A stretch of 64,000 nt of DNA from positions 434,001 through 498,000 of the forward strand of contig NZ_LNCI01000001.1 of assembly GCF_001509585.1 (NCBI RefSeq). The letters are read 5' to 3'. Shown piece by piece: positions 24,949-33,657 of this stretch. Made by a program: the position numbers and the translations under genes. This DNA is from Tropicimonas marinistellae (GTDB lineage: Bacteria; Pseudomonadota; Alphaproteobacteria; Rhodobacterales; Rhodobacteraceae). The number at the start of each line of letters is the position of its first letter. Positions within the stretch are counted from its first letter, which is position 1. The notes beneath the pieces were generated by a model. It was given only the letters and a program-made list of their open reading frames with translations, was not told the origin of the DNA and did no database searches.

Positions 24949-25836
24949 CTAACGGGCATAGGCGTTGAAGGCCTCGGTGAGCGAATCGAGCGTAGCCCGT
25001 ATTCGTGGGACGTGGCGGAGGTTCTCGTGGGTCACGATCCATGTCTCCAGCATCACGGGGACGAAATCTGGCAACACGCGGCGCAGGTTTGGATCGCGCG
25101 CACCCACGGGCACCTGCAAGACGCCGATTCCGAGCCCAGCCCGCACAGCGGCGGCTTGCGCCGGATGGTTGTCGGTACGCAGGACAAGGTTGGGCCGCGT
25201 AATCCCGATTGCGAGCGCTTCCACCAACATGAGATCGGGGCGGCTGCGGTCGGGCCCGATGATATCGTGATTGGCAAGTTCGGCCACTGTCGTCGGTTTG
25301 CCCTGCCTGCGCAGGTAGCTTTCCGCGGCGAAGAAACCGAGCGGGATATCGGCGATCTTACGCGCGACCAGCGCATCCTGCGCGGGCCGCATCATGCGGA
25401 TCGCGAGATCGACCTCCTGCCCAAGGACATCCTCGACCGCATTTGTGAGTGACAGCTCGATGCGCAGTCCGGGATGCGCCTGCCGAAGAGCGCCGAGCAT
25501 CGGTGGCACCACCTCGACGCCGATGAAGTCGGGTACGCTCAGGCGCACTGTGCCGGCGACCTCGCCGGGCGGGGCGGAGGCCTGCCGGTTGAACAATTCG
25601 GAGGCGATGGCCATGCTGCGCGCTGGCGCACGCAGGGCCAGCGCGCTCTCCGTCGGCGCGAGACCGTTTGCGGAACGGGTGAAAAGAACGGTGCCAAGTG
25701 CCGCCTCCATCCCCTCCAGCCGCGCGCGCACGGTCGGGTGCGAAAGGCCGAGCCGCCGTGCCGCTCCGGACAGGCTGCCCTCCTCCAGCACGGCGAGAAA
25801 GACCCTTTGGTCATCCCAGGTGACTGACGAGCTCAT
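24949..25836 (-). CDS. LysR-family transcriptional regulator
   Basis: 295 residues. The N-terminal helix-turn-helix (about 5-65) reads WDDQRVFLAVLEEGSLSGAARRLGLSHPTVRARLEGMEAALG; the rest is the type 2 periplasmic-binding-like effector domain. It is divergent from the NAD(P)-binding oxidoreductase at 25950, the usual arrangement for a LysR protein and its target. The 113-bp gap holds an AT-rich dyad at 25860-25874. Effector unknown. Confidence 0.88.
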   Translation of the reverse strand: MSSSVTWDDQRVFLAVLEEGSLSGAARRLGLSHPTVRARLEGMEAALGTVLFTRSANGLAPTESALALRAPARSMAIASELFNRQASAPPGEVAGTVRLSVPDFIGVEVVPPMLGALRQAHPGLRIELSLTNAVEDVLGQEVDLAIRMMRPAQDALVARKIADIPLGFFAAESYLRRQGKPTTVAELANHDIIGPDRSRPDLMLVEALAIGITRPNLVLRTDNHPAQAAAVRAGLGIGVLQVPVGARDPNLRRVLPDFVPVMLETWIVTHENLRHVPRIRATLDSLTEAFNAYAR

Positions 25837-25859
25837 AAGATTCTTTCTAGCGGTAGGCG

Positions 25860-25874
25860 AAATTATTGCAATTT
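25860..25874. promoter_or_regulatory. AT-rich dyad in LysR / oxidoreductase divergent gap
   Basis: AAATT and AATTT arms flank ATTGC, forming a 15-bp interrupted dyad that fits the loose T-N11-A pattern of LysR sites. It lies 24 bp from the LysR start codon. Only position and symmetry support it. Confidence 0.35.
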
Positions 25875-25949
25875 TATTTTATCTCAGGTGGGCGCATTCT
25901 CCGATCATGGAAACGGCCAGCAAGAGGCCGCAGCGAGAGGAACGCAGAG

Positions 25950-26939
25950 ATGAACGCGAAAAAGACAGTTCTGATACTTGGCGCGTCAGGGGGCGTTGGC
26001 GGGGCGATTGCGACGGCCCTCCAACAGGATGGTTGGCACGTGCGTGCAATGGCGCGACATCCGGAGACGGCGCGGAACCACGCCCCGGCAGTGGCGGATT
26101 GGCGCCGGGGCGACGCGATGAACCGCGCCGACGTTGTTGCGGCTGCGAGCGGCGTTCAGGCGATCGTCCACGCGGTCAATCCGAAGGGGTATCGAAACTG
26201 GGACACGCTGGTGCTGCCGATGATCGACAACACGATCGCCGCCGCGCGGGCCGCGGGTGGCGCTCGTGTGGTGCTGCCAGGGACGGTCTACAACTACGAC
26301 CCCGAGGCCGCGCCGGTGATCGACGCCGCGACGCCTCAGCAGCCAAAAAGCGCGAAGGGCCGGATCCGGGTCGCATTAGAGCAACGGTTGGAGGCGGCCG
26401 CACCGGATGTGCCGTCGCTGATCCTGCGGGCGGGCGATTTCTTCGGGCCTGACACGCGGCAGAGCTGGTTCTCGCAGGCCATGGTCGCACCGGGCAAGCC
26501 GTTGCGGCGGATCGTGAACCCGGCCACCGGGCCGGGGCATAGCTGGGCCTATCTGCCGGATCTCGCGGAAGCCTTCGCGCGGCTTATGGCGGCGGAGGCG
26601 CGGCTGCGCCCGTTCGAGCGGGTGCAGTTCGAGGGTGTGGTGGACGAGAGCGGCACCCGCATGACCGACGCGATCCAGCGCGTGGCCGGGCGCAGCCTGC
26701 CGGTGTGGCGCTTCCCCTGGTGGCTGATGTCGGCGCTCGCGCCATTCGGCGGGATGCCGCGGGAAGTGGCCGAGATCGCACCGCACTGGCGGCACCCCAT
26801 GCGCTTCGACAACCGGCGACTTGTCGAGCTGATCGGCGCCGAGCCACGCACCGATCTGGACGCGGCGATCCGGCAGACGCTGTTGGGGCTTGGCTGTCTG
26901 GAAAACGGGCACAGGGCTGCGATGCCTGCCACAGCTTGA
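25950..26939 (+). CDS. NAD(P)-dependent epimerase/dehydratase-like oxidoreductase
   Basis: 329-residue atypical short-chain dehydrogenase / NmrA-like protein. The N-terminal dinucleotide motif is GASGGVGGAIATAL (about residues 10-23). The body has LPGTVYNYDP and LILRAGDFFGPDT, typical of extended SDRs. The start at 25950 (MNAKKTVLILGAS) follows GAGAGG by nine bases; the upstream open frame is AT-rich promoter sequence. It is probably controlled by the divergent LysR protein. Substrate unknown. Confidence 0.78.
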   Translation: MNAKKTVLILGASGGVGGAIATALQQDGWHVRAMARHPETARNHAPAVADWRRGDAMNRADVVAAASGVQAIVHAVNPKGYRNWDTLVLPMIDNTIAAARAAGGARVVLPGTVYNYDPEAAPVIDAATPQQPKSAKGRIRVALEQRLEAAAPDVPSLILRAGDFFGPDTRQSWFSQAMVAPGKPLRRIVNPATGPGHSWAYLPDLAEAFARLMAAEARLRPFERVQFEGVVDESGTRMTDAIQRVAGRSLPVWRFPWWLMSALAPFGGMPREVAEIAPHWRHPMRFDNRRLVELIGAEPRTDLDAAIRQTLLGLGCLENGHRAAMPATA

Positions 26940-26961
26940 AGTACCGTGATCCGCAATGAAA

Positions 26962-26987
26962 GAGCCGGACGATGCAAGTCGCCCGGC
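26962..26987 (-). terminator. possible terminator after pgk
   Basis: GCCGG/CCGGC and CGA/TCG segments pair around TGCAAG with one A-C mismatch. On the minus strand the hairpin is followed by TCTTTCATT, a weak T-rich tail, about 35 bp past the pgk stop. It lies between convergent genes and could serve both. Confidence 0.4.
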
Positions 26988-27020
26988 CCTCGACATATGG
27001 GCTAGTTACTTTTCCCGTGG

Positions 27021-28196
27021 TCAGCCGAGCGCGGCCACGCCGGGCAGTTCCTTGCCTTCCATCCATTCCAGGAAGGCGCCGCCGGCGGTCGAGATATAGG
27101 TGAAATCCTTCGCAGCACCGGATTTGTTGAGAGCCGAGACGGTATCGCCGCCGCCGGCGACGGTCTTCAGCTTGCCGTCGGCGGTGAGCGCCGCGGCGGC
27201 CAACGCCGCGTCAAAGGTACCCGTGTGGAAGGGTTCGATTTCGAAAGCGCCAAGCGGGCCATTCCAGATCAGGGTCTTGCACTGGGCGAAGACGCCCTTG
27301 AGCGCCTCGACGGTGGCCGGGCCGGCGTCGAGGATCATCTTGTCGGCGGGACATTGATCCACCGGCAGTACCTCGTTGGCAGCGCCGGCGGCGAACTCGG
27401 CGGCCACGACGATATCCACCGGCAGGTGGATGGTGCAGCCGGTGCCTTCGGCCTTCTCAAGGATCGCCTTGGCGGTGTCGGCCATGTCGCGTTCGGCGAG
27501 CGAGGTGCCGATCTCCACCCCCTTTGCCACCAGGAAGGTATTGGCCATGCCACCACCGATCACCAGATGATCGACCTTCTCGATCAGGTTGCCCAGCAGG
27601 TCGAGCTTGGTGGAGACCTTCGCGCCGCCAACAACGGCCACCACCGGGCGTTCCGGTTTGCCAAGTGCCGATTCAAGCGCCCCCAACTCTTGCGCCATCA
27701 GCCGGCCGGCGCAATTGGGCAGCAACTTGGCCACGCCCTCCGTGGAGGCGTGCGCCCGGTGCGCGGCGGAGAAGGCATCATTGCAATAGACATCGCCGAG
27801 GGAGGCCAGGAATTGGGCCATCTTCGGATCGTTGTCCGTCTCCATCGGTGTGAAGCGAGTGTTCTCCACCAGCACCACTGCATCTGCGGGCAAGGCGTCC
27901 AGCGCCTCGCGCGAGGGGGTCTCGACAAAGGTGACGCTCTGGCCGAGCTTCTCTTCCAGCGTCGGCACGGTGATCCTGAGGCTCATCTCCGGCACCGGCT
28001 TGCCCTTGGGCCGCCCGAAGTGGGCGAGCATTACGGGCTTGCCGCCCTTCGCAAGAATGTCCTTGATCGTTGGCACGATGCGTTCGATCCGCGTGGCGTC
28101 GGTTACTACGCCGTCCTTGACCGGCACGTTGATGTCGACACGCACCAGCACGGTCTTGCCGGCGAGGTCCATGTCGTCGAGGGTCTTCCAGCTCAT
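27021..28196 (-). CDS. pgk: phosphoglycerate kinase
   Basis: 391 residues, normal length. It transfers phosphate from 1,3-bisphosphoglycerate to ADP in glycolysis and runs in reverse in gluconeogenesis. The substrate-binding N-terminal motif [14 protein letters not shown], the basic-patch region [11 protein letters not shown], the hinge [15 protein letters not shown] and the nucleotide-binding [13 protein letters not shown] are all present. AAGGAG precedes the start at 28196. It is a single-gene unit here, divergent from the cyclophilin pair. Confidence 0.97.
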   Translation of the reverse strand: MSWKTLDDMDLAGKTVLVRVDINVPVKDGVVTDATRIERIVPTIKDILAKGGKPVMLAHFGRPKGKPVPEMSLRITVPTLEEKLGQSVTFVETPSREALDALPADAVVLVENTRFTPMETDNDPKMAQFLASLGDVYCNDAFSAAHRAHASTEGVAKLLPNCAGRLMAQELGALESALGKPERPVVAVVGGAKVSTKLDLLGNLIEKVDHLVIGGGMANTFLVAKGVEIGTSLAERDMADTAKAILEKAEGTGCTIHLPVDIVVAAEFAAGAANEVLPVDQCPADKMILDAGPATVEALKGVFAQCKTLIWNGPLGAFEIEPFHTGTFDAALAAAALTADGKLKTVAGGGDTVSALNKSGAAKDFTYISTAGGAFLEWMEGKELPGVAALG

Positions 28197-28339
28197 GGGT
28201 TGCTCCTTTCGAAAGGCTTGTGCGCTGTCTATCGCAACCGGATTTGACCAGCTACGGGGTTTCGGTTTCCGCTAACGCGGTTTAGGGTCGCGCCGAACCG
28301 CGGGGGGAATACCCGCCATGCACGAGCGAGGAGGGCCCG

Positions 28340-28840
28340 ATGGCCGAAATCAAGGATCCCGAAAACACTGTCATCATCACGCTCAAGGACGGCGACGTCG
28401 TCATCGAGCTGCTGTCCGACGTGGCGCCCCAGCATTGCGAGCGTATGAAAGACCTGGCCCGTGCCGGCGCCTATGACGACGTGGTCTTCCACCGGGTGAT
28501 CGACGGCTTCATGGCCCAGACGGGCGACGTGGCTCACGGCAAGGCCGGTGGCGACCTGCGCCGGGCGGGGACGGGGGGCTCCGAGCATCCCGACCTGCCG
28601 GCGGAGTTCTCCAAGCTGCCCCACGCCCGGGGTACCCTTGGCGCGGCCCGGTCGCAGAACCCGAACTCGGCGAACAGCCAGTTTTTCATCAATTTCAAGG
28701 ACAATGACTTCCTGAACGGGCAATACACGGTCTACGGCCGGGTGATCTCGGGCATGGAGCACGTGGACGCGATTACCCGGGGCGAGCCACCCGCGAACCC
28801 CGACAAGATGATCTCGGTCAAGGTGGCCGCCGATGTCTGA
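28340..28840 (+). CDS. peptidyl-prolyl cis-trans isomerase, cyclophilin type (cytoplasmic)
   Basis: 166 residues with no signal peptide. The cyclophilin core is complete: VVFHRVIDGFMAQTGD holds the catalytic Arg and the Phe/Met/Gln pocket, followed by NSANSQFFINF. It catalyses proline isomerisation during folding. GAGGAG lies just upstream of the start at 28340. Its stop overlaps the start of an exported paralogue by 8 bp, so the two are translationally coupled. Confidence 0.93.
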   Translation: MAEIKDPENTVIITLKDGDVVIELLSDVAPQHCERMKDLARAGAYDDVVFHRVIDGFMAQTGDVAHGKAGGDLRRAGTGGSEHPDLPAEFSKLPHARGTLGAARSQNPNSANSQFFINFKDNDFLNGQYTVYGRVISGMEHVDAITRGEPPANPDKMISVKVAADV

Positions 28841-29450
28841 CAGCCGGGTTTTCGCAGGCGGCATATTCGCCGTTGGGCTCGCCTTTCTCGCAGCGTTCTT
28901 CCTGATGACTCATGGAGGGCAATCGCCCGCGACGGCTGCAGAAGACACCGCCGGGCCGAATCTGGTGATCGAAGTCGGCGGTGCTGGCGAAGGCCGGATC
29001 GTCATCGATCTCCTGGCGGACGTGGCGCCGCAGCACGCGGAACGCATCGCCGCGCTGGCGGAGGCCGGTGCCTATGACGACGTGGTCTTCCACCGGGTAA
29101 TCGATGGCTTCATGGCCCAGACGGGAGACGTGCAATTCGGCAAATCCGGCGGCGATACCAGCCGCGCCGGCATGGGTGGCTCCGACATGCCGGACCTGCC
29201 AGCCGAGTTCAGCAGCGTCTCCTTCGAGCGCGGTGTGGTCGGTATGGCGAGATCGCAGAATCCGAACTCGGCCAACAGCCAGTTCTTCATCATGTTCGCG
29301 CCCGCTCCGCATCTGGATGGCCAATACACGGTGGTCGGCCGTGTGATCGAGGGCATGGATGTGGTCGATGCGATCAAGAAAGGCAACGCCAACGCCAATG
29401 GCGCGGTAGCCGACCCAGACCGCATGATCTCGGTGACGGTGGAGCGCTGA
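28833..29450 (+). CDS. peptidyl-prolyl cis-trans isomerase, cyclophilin type (exported)
   Basis: 205 residues. An N-terminal hydrophobic segment (FAGGIFAVGLAFLAAFFLM, about residues 6-24) acts as signal peptide or membrane anchor; a likely cleavage is near TAA-ED at about residue 37. The catalytic core is nearly identical in layout to the upstream cyclophilin (VVFHRVIDGFMAQTGD, NSANSQFFIMF), so the pair looks like a duplication with one copy sent to the periplasm. The 8-bp overlap (28833-28840) couples their translation. Confidence 0.92.
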   Translation: MSDSRVFAGGIFAVGLAFLAAFFLMTHGGQSPATAAEDTAGPNLVIEVGGAGEGRIVIDLLADVAPQHAERIAALAEAGAYDDVVFHRVIDGFMAQTGDVQFGKSGGDTSRAGMGGSDMPDLPAEFSSVSFERGVVGMARSQNPNSANSQFFIMFAPAPHLDGQYTVVGRVIEGMDVVDAIKKGNANANGAVADPDRMISVTVER

Positions 29451-29891
29451 CCGGCTGGCTGCGCAACCGGGGCGTGGATCTGGAAACACGCCATTCCACC
29501 CGATGCAGGACTCACCCAGGGCCGCGTCGCCTCTATGGAGATGACGCGGCACGAGACAAAAAGCAGATTGCGACCTCGGGCGCGTGGATGCAGCCCAACG
29601 GACAAACTGCAGTCGGGAAACGTCGTTGAACCGCGCCCCGCCGCGTCGCGCGTGCCGACCGACCCGGCGCAACCGAACTCCGGCCGGTCCTTCCCTTGCG
29701 AAGTGAAACATCGACGATTGTGTTCGATACATGACCGGCGCCAGCCCTGCGGTATCGCACCTCTTTGAATTGAGTGACCACGCTAGCGGCGTCACTTCTT
29801 GGGGGCCATCCACACCCGAGATCCCGGCATGGACAGACGGTTCCTTCGTCTCGGCGCACGTTGTCGAGGGCAATCGTTTCGCGACGCGCTT
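29451..29891. other. 441-bp gap without a supported gene
   Basis: No frame here has a convincing start, ribosome site or recognisable protein. An imperfect dyad lies at 29774-29795 (outer GTGAC/GTCAC, central CGCTAGCG), about 100 bp past the EamA gene's stop. I see no terminator with a T-run. Confidence 0.5.
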
Positions 29892-30797
29892 TCAGCGACC
29901 GGTTGGCTGATCCGCCCGGTCGTTGGATGAACGAGACCGCGCAGCGAGGGCAATGGCGACACCTGACACCCCCACAAGCGTCATTCCAAAAAGACTGATG
30001 CCGTCCGGAAAGTCTCCAAAGAACAGGAACCCCAGCCCGCCGGCCCAGACCAGATGCGAATAGTTGATCGGTGCGAGCAGTGAGGCTGGAGCCAACCGGT
30101 AGGCCGCCGTGAAGAGGTAGTGCCCGACCGAATAGGCAAGGCCGAGGCCGATCATGAGGATGAGATCGGTTCGGTCCGGCTCCAACCCGGCCAGCAGCGG
30201 AAGGCTCCACAATATTAAGACGACGCCGCCGACCCAAGCGGCGTGGAACTGGAGCGCGACCGTCGTTTCCGTCCGCGATGCCAGGCGTGTCAGTAGGTGG
30301 TAGGCCGTCGCGAGACCGGCGTTGATCACTGCATAAAACGCGCCGATGGGGTCAAGGCCGCCGCCGGGCCGCAGGACCAGCAGCACGCCTGCGAAGCCCG
30401 CGATGGCCCAAACCCAAACGCCCGGCGGTACGGGCTCGGCAAGGAACCGCGCCGACAACAGCATCACCAGGAACGGGCAAAGGTAGACGATTGCAATCGT
30501 CTCGCCGACTGGCATGAGGCGTAGCGCGAGTGCAAGCGTGACTGACGCCAAAGCGAGGCAGAGGCTCCACGCGATAACCAAAACGCGATTGTTCATTATC
30601 CAGATGTCGCGACCGAAGCTCGGATAGAGGAACACGCCGATCAGAACCGCGTTGACCCCGTAGCGTACCATCAGGATCACGGGCACGGGATGATGCTGAG
30701 CCAGGTACTTGGTTGCGACGTCGCCGAGGGCGAAGGACAGAGTTGCCGCCAGTACCAGCGCAATGCTCTGTACGGGGCGGTTCGCGGGGCGCTTCAA
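29892..30797 (-). CDS. EamA/DMT-family transporter
   Basis: 301-residue inner-membrane protein of the drug/metabolite transporter superfamily: about ten hydrophobic helices in two EamA repeats (first at SIALVLAATLSFALGDVATKYL; second half from GAFYAVINAGLATAYHLL). Such proteins export or import small metabolites; the substrate cannot be predicted. The start appears to be TTG at 30797, needed to include helix 1; no in-frame ATG or GTG lies close upstream, and AGGGA lies about ten bases before it. It stands alone on the minus strand. Confidence 0.8.
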   Translation of the reverse strand: MKRPANRPVQSIALVLAATLSFALGDVATKYLAQHHPVPVILMVRYGVNAVLIGVFLYPSFGRDIWIMNNRVLVIAWSLCLALASVTLALALRLMPVGETIAIVYLCPFLVMLLSARFLAEPVPPGVWVWAIAGFAGVLLVLRPGGGLDPIGAFYAVINAGLATAYHLLTRLASRTETTVALQFHAAWVGGVVLILWSLPLLAGLEPDRTDLILMIGLGLAYSVGHYLFTAAYRLAPASLLAPINYSHLVWAGGLGFLFFGDFPDGISLFGMTLVGVSGVAIALAARSRSSNDRADQPTGR

Positions 30798-30842
30798 CGA
30801 TGTCGTTTCCCTATGCCGATCCTGCCGTCTACGGCCGTACGC

Positions 30843-30866
30843 CTAGTGTCGAGTGCCGACTACTAG
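30843..30866. other. imperfect hairpin upstream of EamA gene
   Basis: CTAGTGTCG pairs with CGAC and ACTAG across one bulged T, loop AGTGC. It lies in the 295-bp gap between the EamA start and the mipZ stop. It might terminate mipZ or act as an operator; no T-run is present on the minus strand. Confidence 0.3.
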
Positions 30867-31092
30867 CTTTCAAGCGCAGGATGCATAGGCACTGTGAATG
30901 CAGGAACCCGTCAATTCGTCGCTTTCCGCCGCGGTCCACCGGAAAACCGATCCGGGGAAGCGCGGTGACCTTTGGACGGCGACCGGAACCTACTATAGGC
31001 AGGTAGATCGCGGCGGCCGGTTCGGGGCAGGGCGCCCGTCGTCGCTGCGTTCACCTGCATCGGCGGCGGTTCTGGAGTCCTCCGCCGTCCGT

Positions 31093-31902
31093 TCAGAATT
31101 TGACCTTCACGCCCGGCAGATCGAGTGTCTTGATGAGGTCGCGCAATTCCTGGCGGGCGGCGATGTTCGATAGGTTCAGACGGTCGCCGCCGATGTCGCG
31201 GAGGTCGAGCAGCGTGAGGCCGCGCGGGAAGAGTTCGCGGAAGATCACCCTCTCGCTGAAGCCCGGTGCGACGCGGAACCCGATGCGCTTGGAGAGCTTG
31301 CCGAGCGCCTCTCCGACCTTGCGCTTGTTGTGCATCTGCTGCGACCCGAGCCGGTTGCGCGTGACGATCCAGTCGATCGGTTTCAGCCCGGCCTGCGCCC
31401 GGGTCTGCCGCGCCGCCCAGACCATTTCGGAATAGACCGAGGGGCCGAGGATGGCGCCGTCCTGCGGGCGGGTGCGGGCCAGCAGGTCGAAATCCACGAA
31501 ACTGTCGTTGAGCGGCGTGATCAGCGTATCGGCCAGCGAATGAGCCATCTGGCTGAGGCGCGTGTGCGAGCCGGGGCAGTCGATGAGGACGAAGTCGCTC
31601 TCCGCCTCGAGGGCCTGGACGGCGCGTGAGAGGCGGTAGTCGTGCGGATTGGTGCCTGCGGGAACATCTTCCGGCGCGACCTCGGGGAGGTTGATGTAGG
31701 CCGGAACCGCAAGCGAGTGGCCGTTGTTCTCGCAGAATGCCCGGCGGTTCTCGACGTAACGACCGAGGCTCTGCTGGCGCAGGTCGAGGTCCAGCGTGCC
31801 GACCCGGTGGCCCATGCGCGCAAGCGCCGTGGCCACATGCATGGAGGTGGTGGATTTGCCGGACCCGCCCTTCTCGTTTCCAACAACGATGATATGCGCC
31901 AC
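31093..31902 (-). CDS. mipZ: division plane positioning ATPase MipZ
   Basis: 269-residue ParA/MinD-type ATPase. The deviant Walker A GNEKGGSGKSTTSMH is at residues 8-22, and the Walker B-type FVLIDCPGSHTRL follows. The EKGGSGKSTT motif and overall sequence match alphaproteobacterial MipZ, which forms bipolar gradients with ParB and blocks FtsZ assembly away from midcell. The start is GTG at 31902, with GGAGAG six bases upstream. The adjacent upstream gene on the same strand is a tiny membrane protein at 32079-32237. Confidence 0.92.
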   Translation of the reverse strand: MAHIIVVGNEKGGSGKSTTSMHVATALARMGHRVGTLDLDLRQQSLGRYVENRRAFCENNGHSLAVPAYINLPEVAPEDVPAGTNPHDYRLSRAVQALEAESDFVLIDCPGSHTRLSQMAHSLADTLITPLNDSFVDFDLLARTRPQDGAILGPSVYSEMVWAARQTRAQAGLKPIDWIVTRNRLGSQQMHNKRKVGEALGKLSKRIGFRVAPGFSERVIFRELFPRGLTLLDLRDIGGDRLNLSNIAARQELRDLIKTLDLPGVKVKF

Positions 31903-32078
31903 GATGCGCTCTCCGACAGCTGACTATTCCTGGGCCGGCTACGGTGAGTGGCGGCACCCGGCCGCAGCGGCGCAGGCGCCGGAGGGCCGGCCCCCGTGCC
32001 ACTACTTGCCGGCGGCGAAAAGGGAAAGTCCCAATCGACGCGTTCCGCCTTGGCGGTGCTGGCGCCGTGGAGTCGCAG

Positions 32079-32237
32079 TCACATAATCCAGCGCCAGATC
32101 GCTTCGATCACGAAGAGCAGCGGGGCGGTGACCAGAGAGAGAGCCGAGGCAAGCCAGAGCGAGCTGCGGAGGGTGGTGCGGGGCGGTGGGGCGGTGACGC
32201 CCAAAACGGCGGGAATGGAGGGTTTCATCGCCGCCAT
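32079..32237 (-). CDS. small single-pass membrane protein (52 aa)
   Basis: Too short for routine calling. From the ATG at 32237 the frame reads MAAMKPSIPAVLGV, a basic/Pro-rich stretch, then one strongly hydrophobic segment (SLWLASALSLVTAPLLFVIE, about residues 26-45) and a short IWRWIM tail. AAGGTGG sits five bases before the start. An internal ATG at 32228 is an alternative. It is upstream of mipZ on the same strand (177 bp between) and divergent from the FemAB-like gene. I do not recognise a family; the hydrophobic pattern and ribosome site are the support. Confidence 0.5.
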   Translation of the reverse strand: MAAMKPSIPAVLGVTAPPPRTTLRSSLWLASALSLVTAPLLFVIEAIWRWIM

Positions 32238-32275
32238 TAACGCCACCTTAGATTTCCGGCCGGTTAATAGGCGCG

Positions 32276-33235
32276 ATGATTGTCAAGTGGACGGAAACCG
32301 AGTCGCTCCTACTGCCGCCAGGCCTCGAGGGGCTGCCGATGCAGCAACATGAAACCTATGGTGCGGCTTGCGTGGCGTCCGGATGCCGCGTGCGTCGGTT
32401 CGTGCTGCGGTCGCGCGAAGGTTGTGTTCTGGCGGCGGCGCAGGTGCTGGTGCGCCGCTGGATGCTTCTGGGCACGGCTGCCTTGCTGTCGCGCGGGCCG
32501 GTCTGGGCGCCGGGCACCGCGGCAGCATTTCGGCAGGCGGCGCTGATACGGTTGTTGGACCGGCTGCGCACGGAGCATCGGTGTGTCGCCGTGACGCCGG
32601 AGCTTTGCGGCGGCGTTGACCCTCTGGCACATTGTGGCTGGTTGGAGGCGGTGACTCCGTGTCACCTCGCCAGCTTGCGGCTTGATGCGCCGCCCGACGT
32701 GCTGCGGGCACGGATGCATGGCAAGTGGCGCAACCGCCTCGCTCGCGCTGAGCAGGCTGAACGAGACGGGTTGGAAATCCGTCACGCACCCATGCCGCCC
32801 GATCCCGGCCACTGGCTTCTGCGAAAGGAGGCCGCACAGGCCCGCCAGCGCGGCTACCGGTCCCTTCCACCGCGGTTCACGGCGGCCTGGGTGGCGGCAG
32901 GAGGTGCGCACGCAGCGCGTCTCTTCACTGCCTGGAAGGCCGGTTCTCCGGTGGCTGCGATGCTGTTCCTGCGACATGACCCCGGAGCGAGCTACCACGT
33001 GGGTTGGACCGGGCCGATGGGGCGGGAAACCGGGGCGCACAACCTGCTGCTTTGGCGCGCGATGACATGGTTGCAATCCACGGGTGTGCAACAGATCGAC
33101 CTCGATGTGATCGACACCGTGTCCGCGCCCGGACTCGTGCGGTTCAAGCTCGGCAGCGGCGCACGTCCTGCATTGCTCGGTGCGACCCGTATCTCGGCAC
33201 CCGGGAGCCGGCTTTTCGCGGCGGGATCGGCATAG
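32276..33235 (+). CDS. FemAB-like GNAT-fold acyltransferase
   Basis: 319 residues resembling the FemAB-related GNAT family (Acetyltransf_6 type). Supporting stretches are MQQHETYGAAC, the substrate/AcCoA region MHGKWRNRLARAEQ, and the C-terminal GAHNLLLWRAMTWLQSTGVQQIDLDVID. Members transfer acyl or aminoacyl groups, for example to cell-wall or lipid acceptors. There is no clear Shine-Dalgarno before the ATG at 32276. High Arg/Ala content is in line with the genome. Substrate unknown. Confidence 0.7.
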   Translation: MIVKWTETESLLLPPGLEGLPMQQHETYGAACVASGCRVRRFVLRSREGCVLAAAQVLVRRWMLLGTAALLSRGPVWAPGTAAAFRQAALIRLLDRLRTEHRCVAVTPELCGGVDPLAHCGWLEAVTPCHLASLRLDAPPDVLRARMHGKWRNRLARAEQAERDGLEIRHAPMPPDPGHWLLRKEAAQARQRGYRSLPPRFTAAWVAAGGAHAARLFTAWKAGSPVAAMLFLRHDPGASYHVGWTGPMGRETGAHNLLLWRAMTWLQSTGVQQIDLDVIDTVSAPGLVRFKLGSGARPALLGATRISAPGSRLFAAGSA

Positions 33236-33657
33236 CGCATTCGAACCGAGGCCCTTGCTCGTCGGCGCCGCATCGCAGGCCCGTCTCCTCCGCTGGAGCC
33301 GTGCGCACATTCCGCGCGCGAGAGGCATGGGACTGACAGATGGTGCGCCGGCGCGGCGTGGTTGTGTGCGGGATGGATATGCGCACTACCGGTTTCGCAT
33401 TCGATTGCCGCACATGGCGGATGCACGGAACGGGAGCCGCCGTGTCGGTTGGCTGTCGTGCCAGGCACCCGCTCGCAGCGTCCTGATGCATGTCCGGAGG
33501 TGCGGCGGTGACACGGCGCGTCACGCGTCCGTTTCAGGAACGCCCGCCGTGGCCAGTTGCGGCGATCGGGCCGGTCGTCCATGCAGGCGAAGCCTGCCAT
33601 GCCCAACGGCGATGAGATGCCGCAAGGCATCGATCGCCGGCGGGAGCGCTTCCGCCG
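33236..33657. other. 422-bp gap without a supported gene
   Basis: Overlapping Arg-rich open frames occur on both strands, but none has a ribosome site, hydrophobic pattern or recognisable motif. The minus-strand frame from 33630 looks like GC-driven noise. No hairpin terminator was found after the aldehyde dehydrogenase stop. Confidence 0.45.

Noticed and set aside
24524-25042. Minus-strand frame overlapping the hypothetical membrane protein
   Set aside because: It also overlaps the 3' end of the LysR gene, has no ribosome site and is Arg/Pro-rich noise; the plus-strand frame has a strong GAGGAG site.
29774-29795. Imperfect dyad GTGAC...GTCAC with central CGCTAGCG
   Set aside because: Symmetry is partial (two mismatched pairs) and it lies downstream of a gene with no promoter nearby; not enough to call an operator.
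29533-30237. Minus-strand frame of 234 codons over the gap and the end of the EamA gene
   Set aside because: It overlaps the EamA gene in another frame; composition is typical of GC shadow frames with no motif.
30911-32002. Minus-strand 363-codon frame over mipZ
   Set aside because: Different frame from the clear ParA-like mipZ gene; Arg/Pro/His-rich with no motif.
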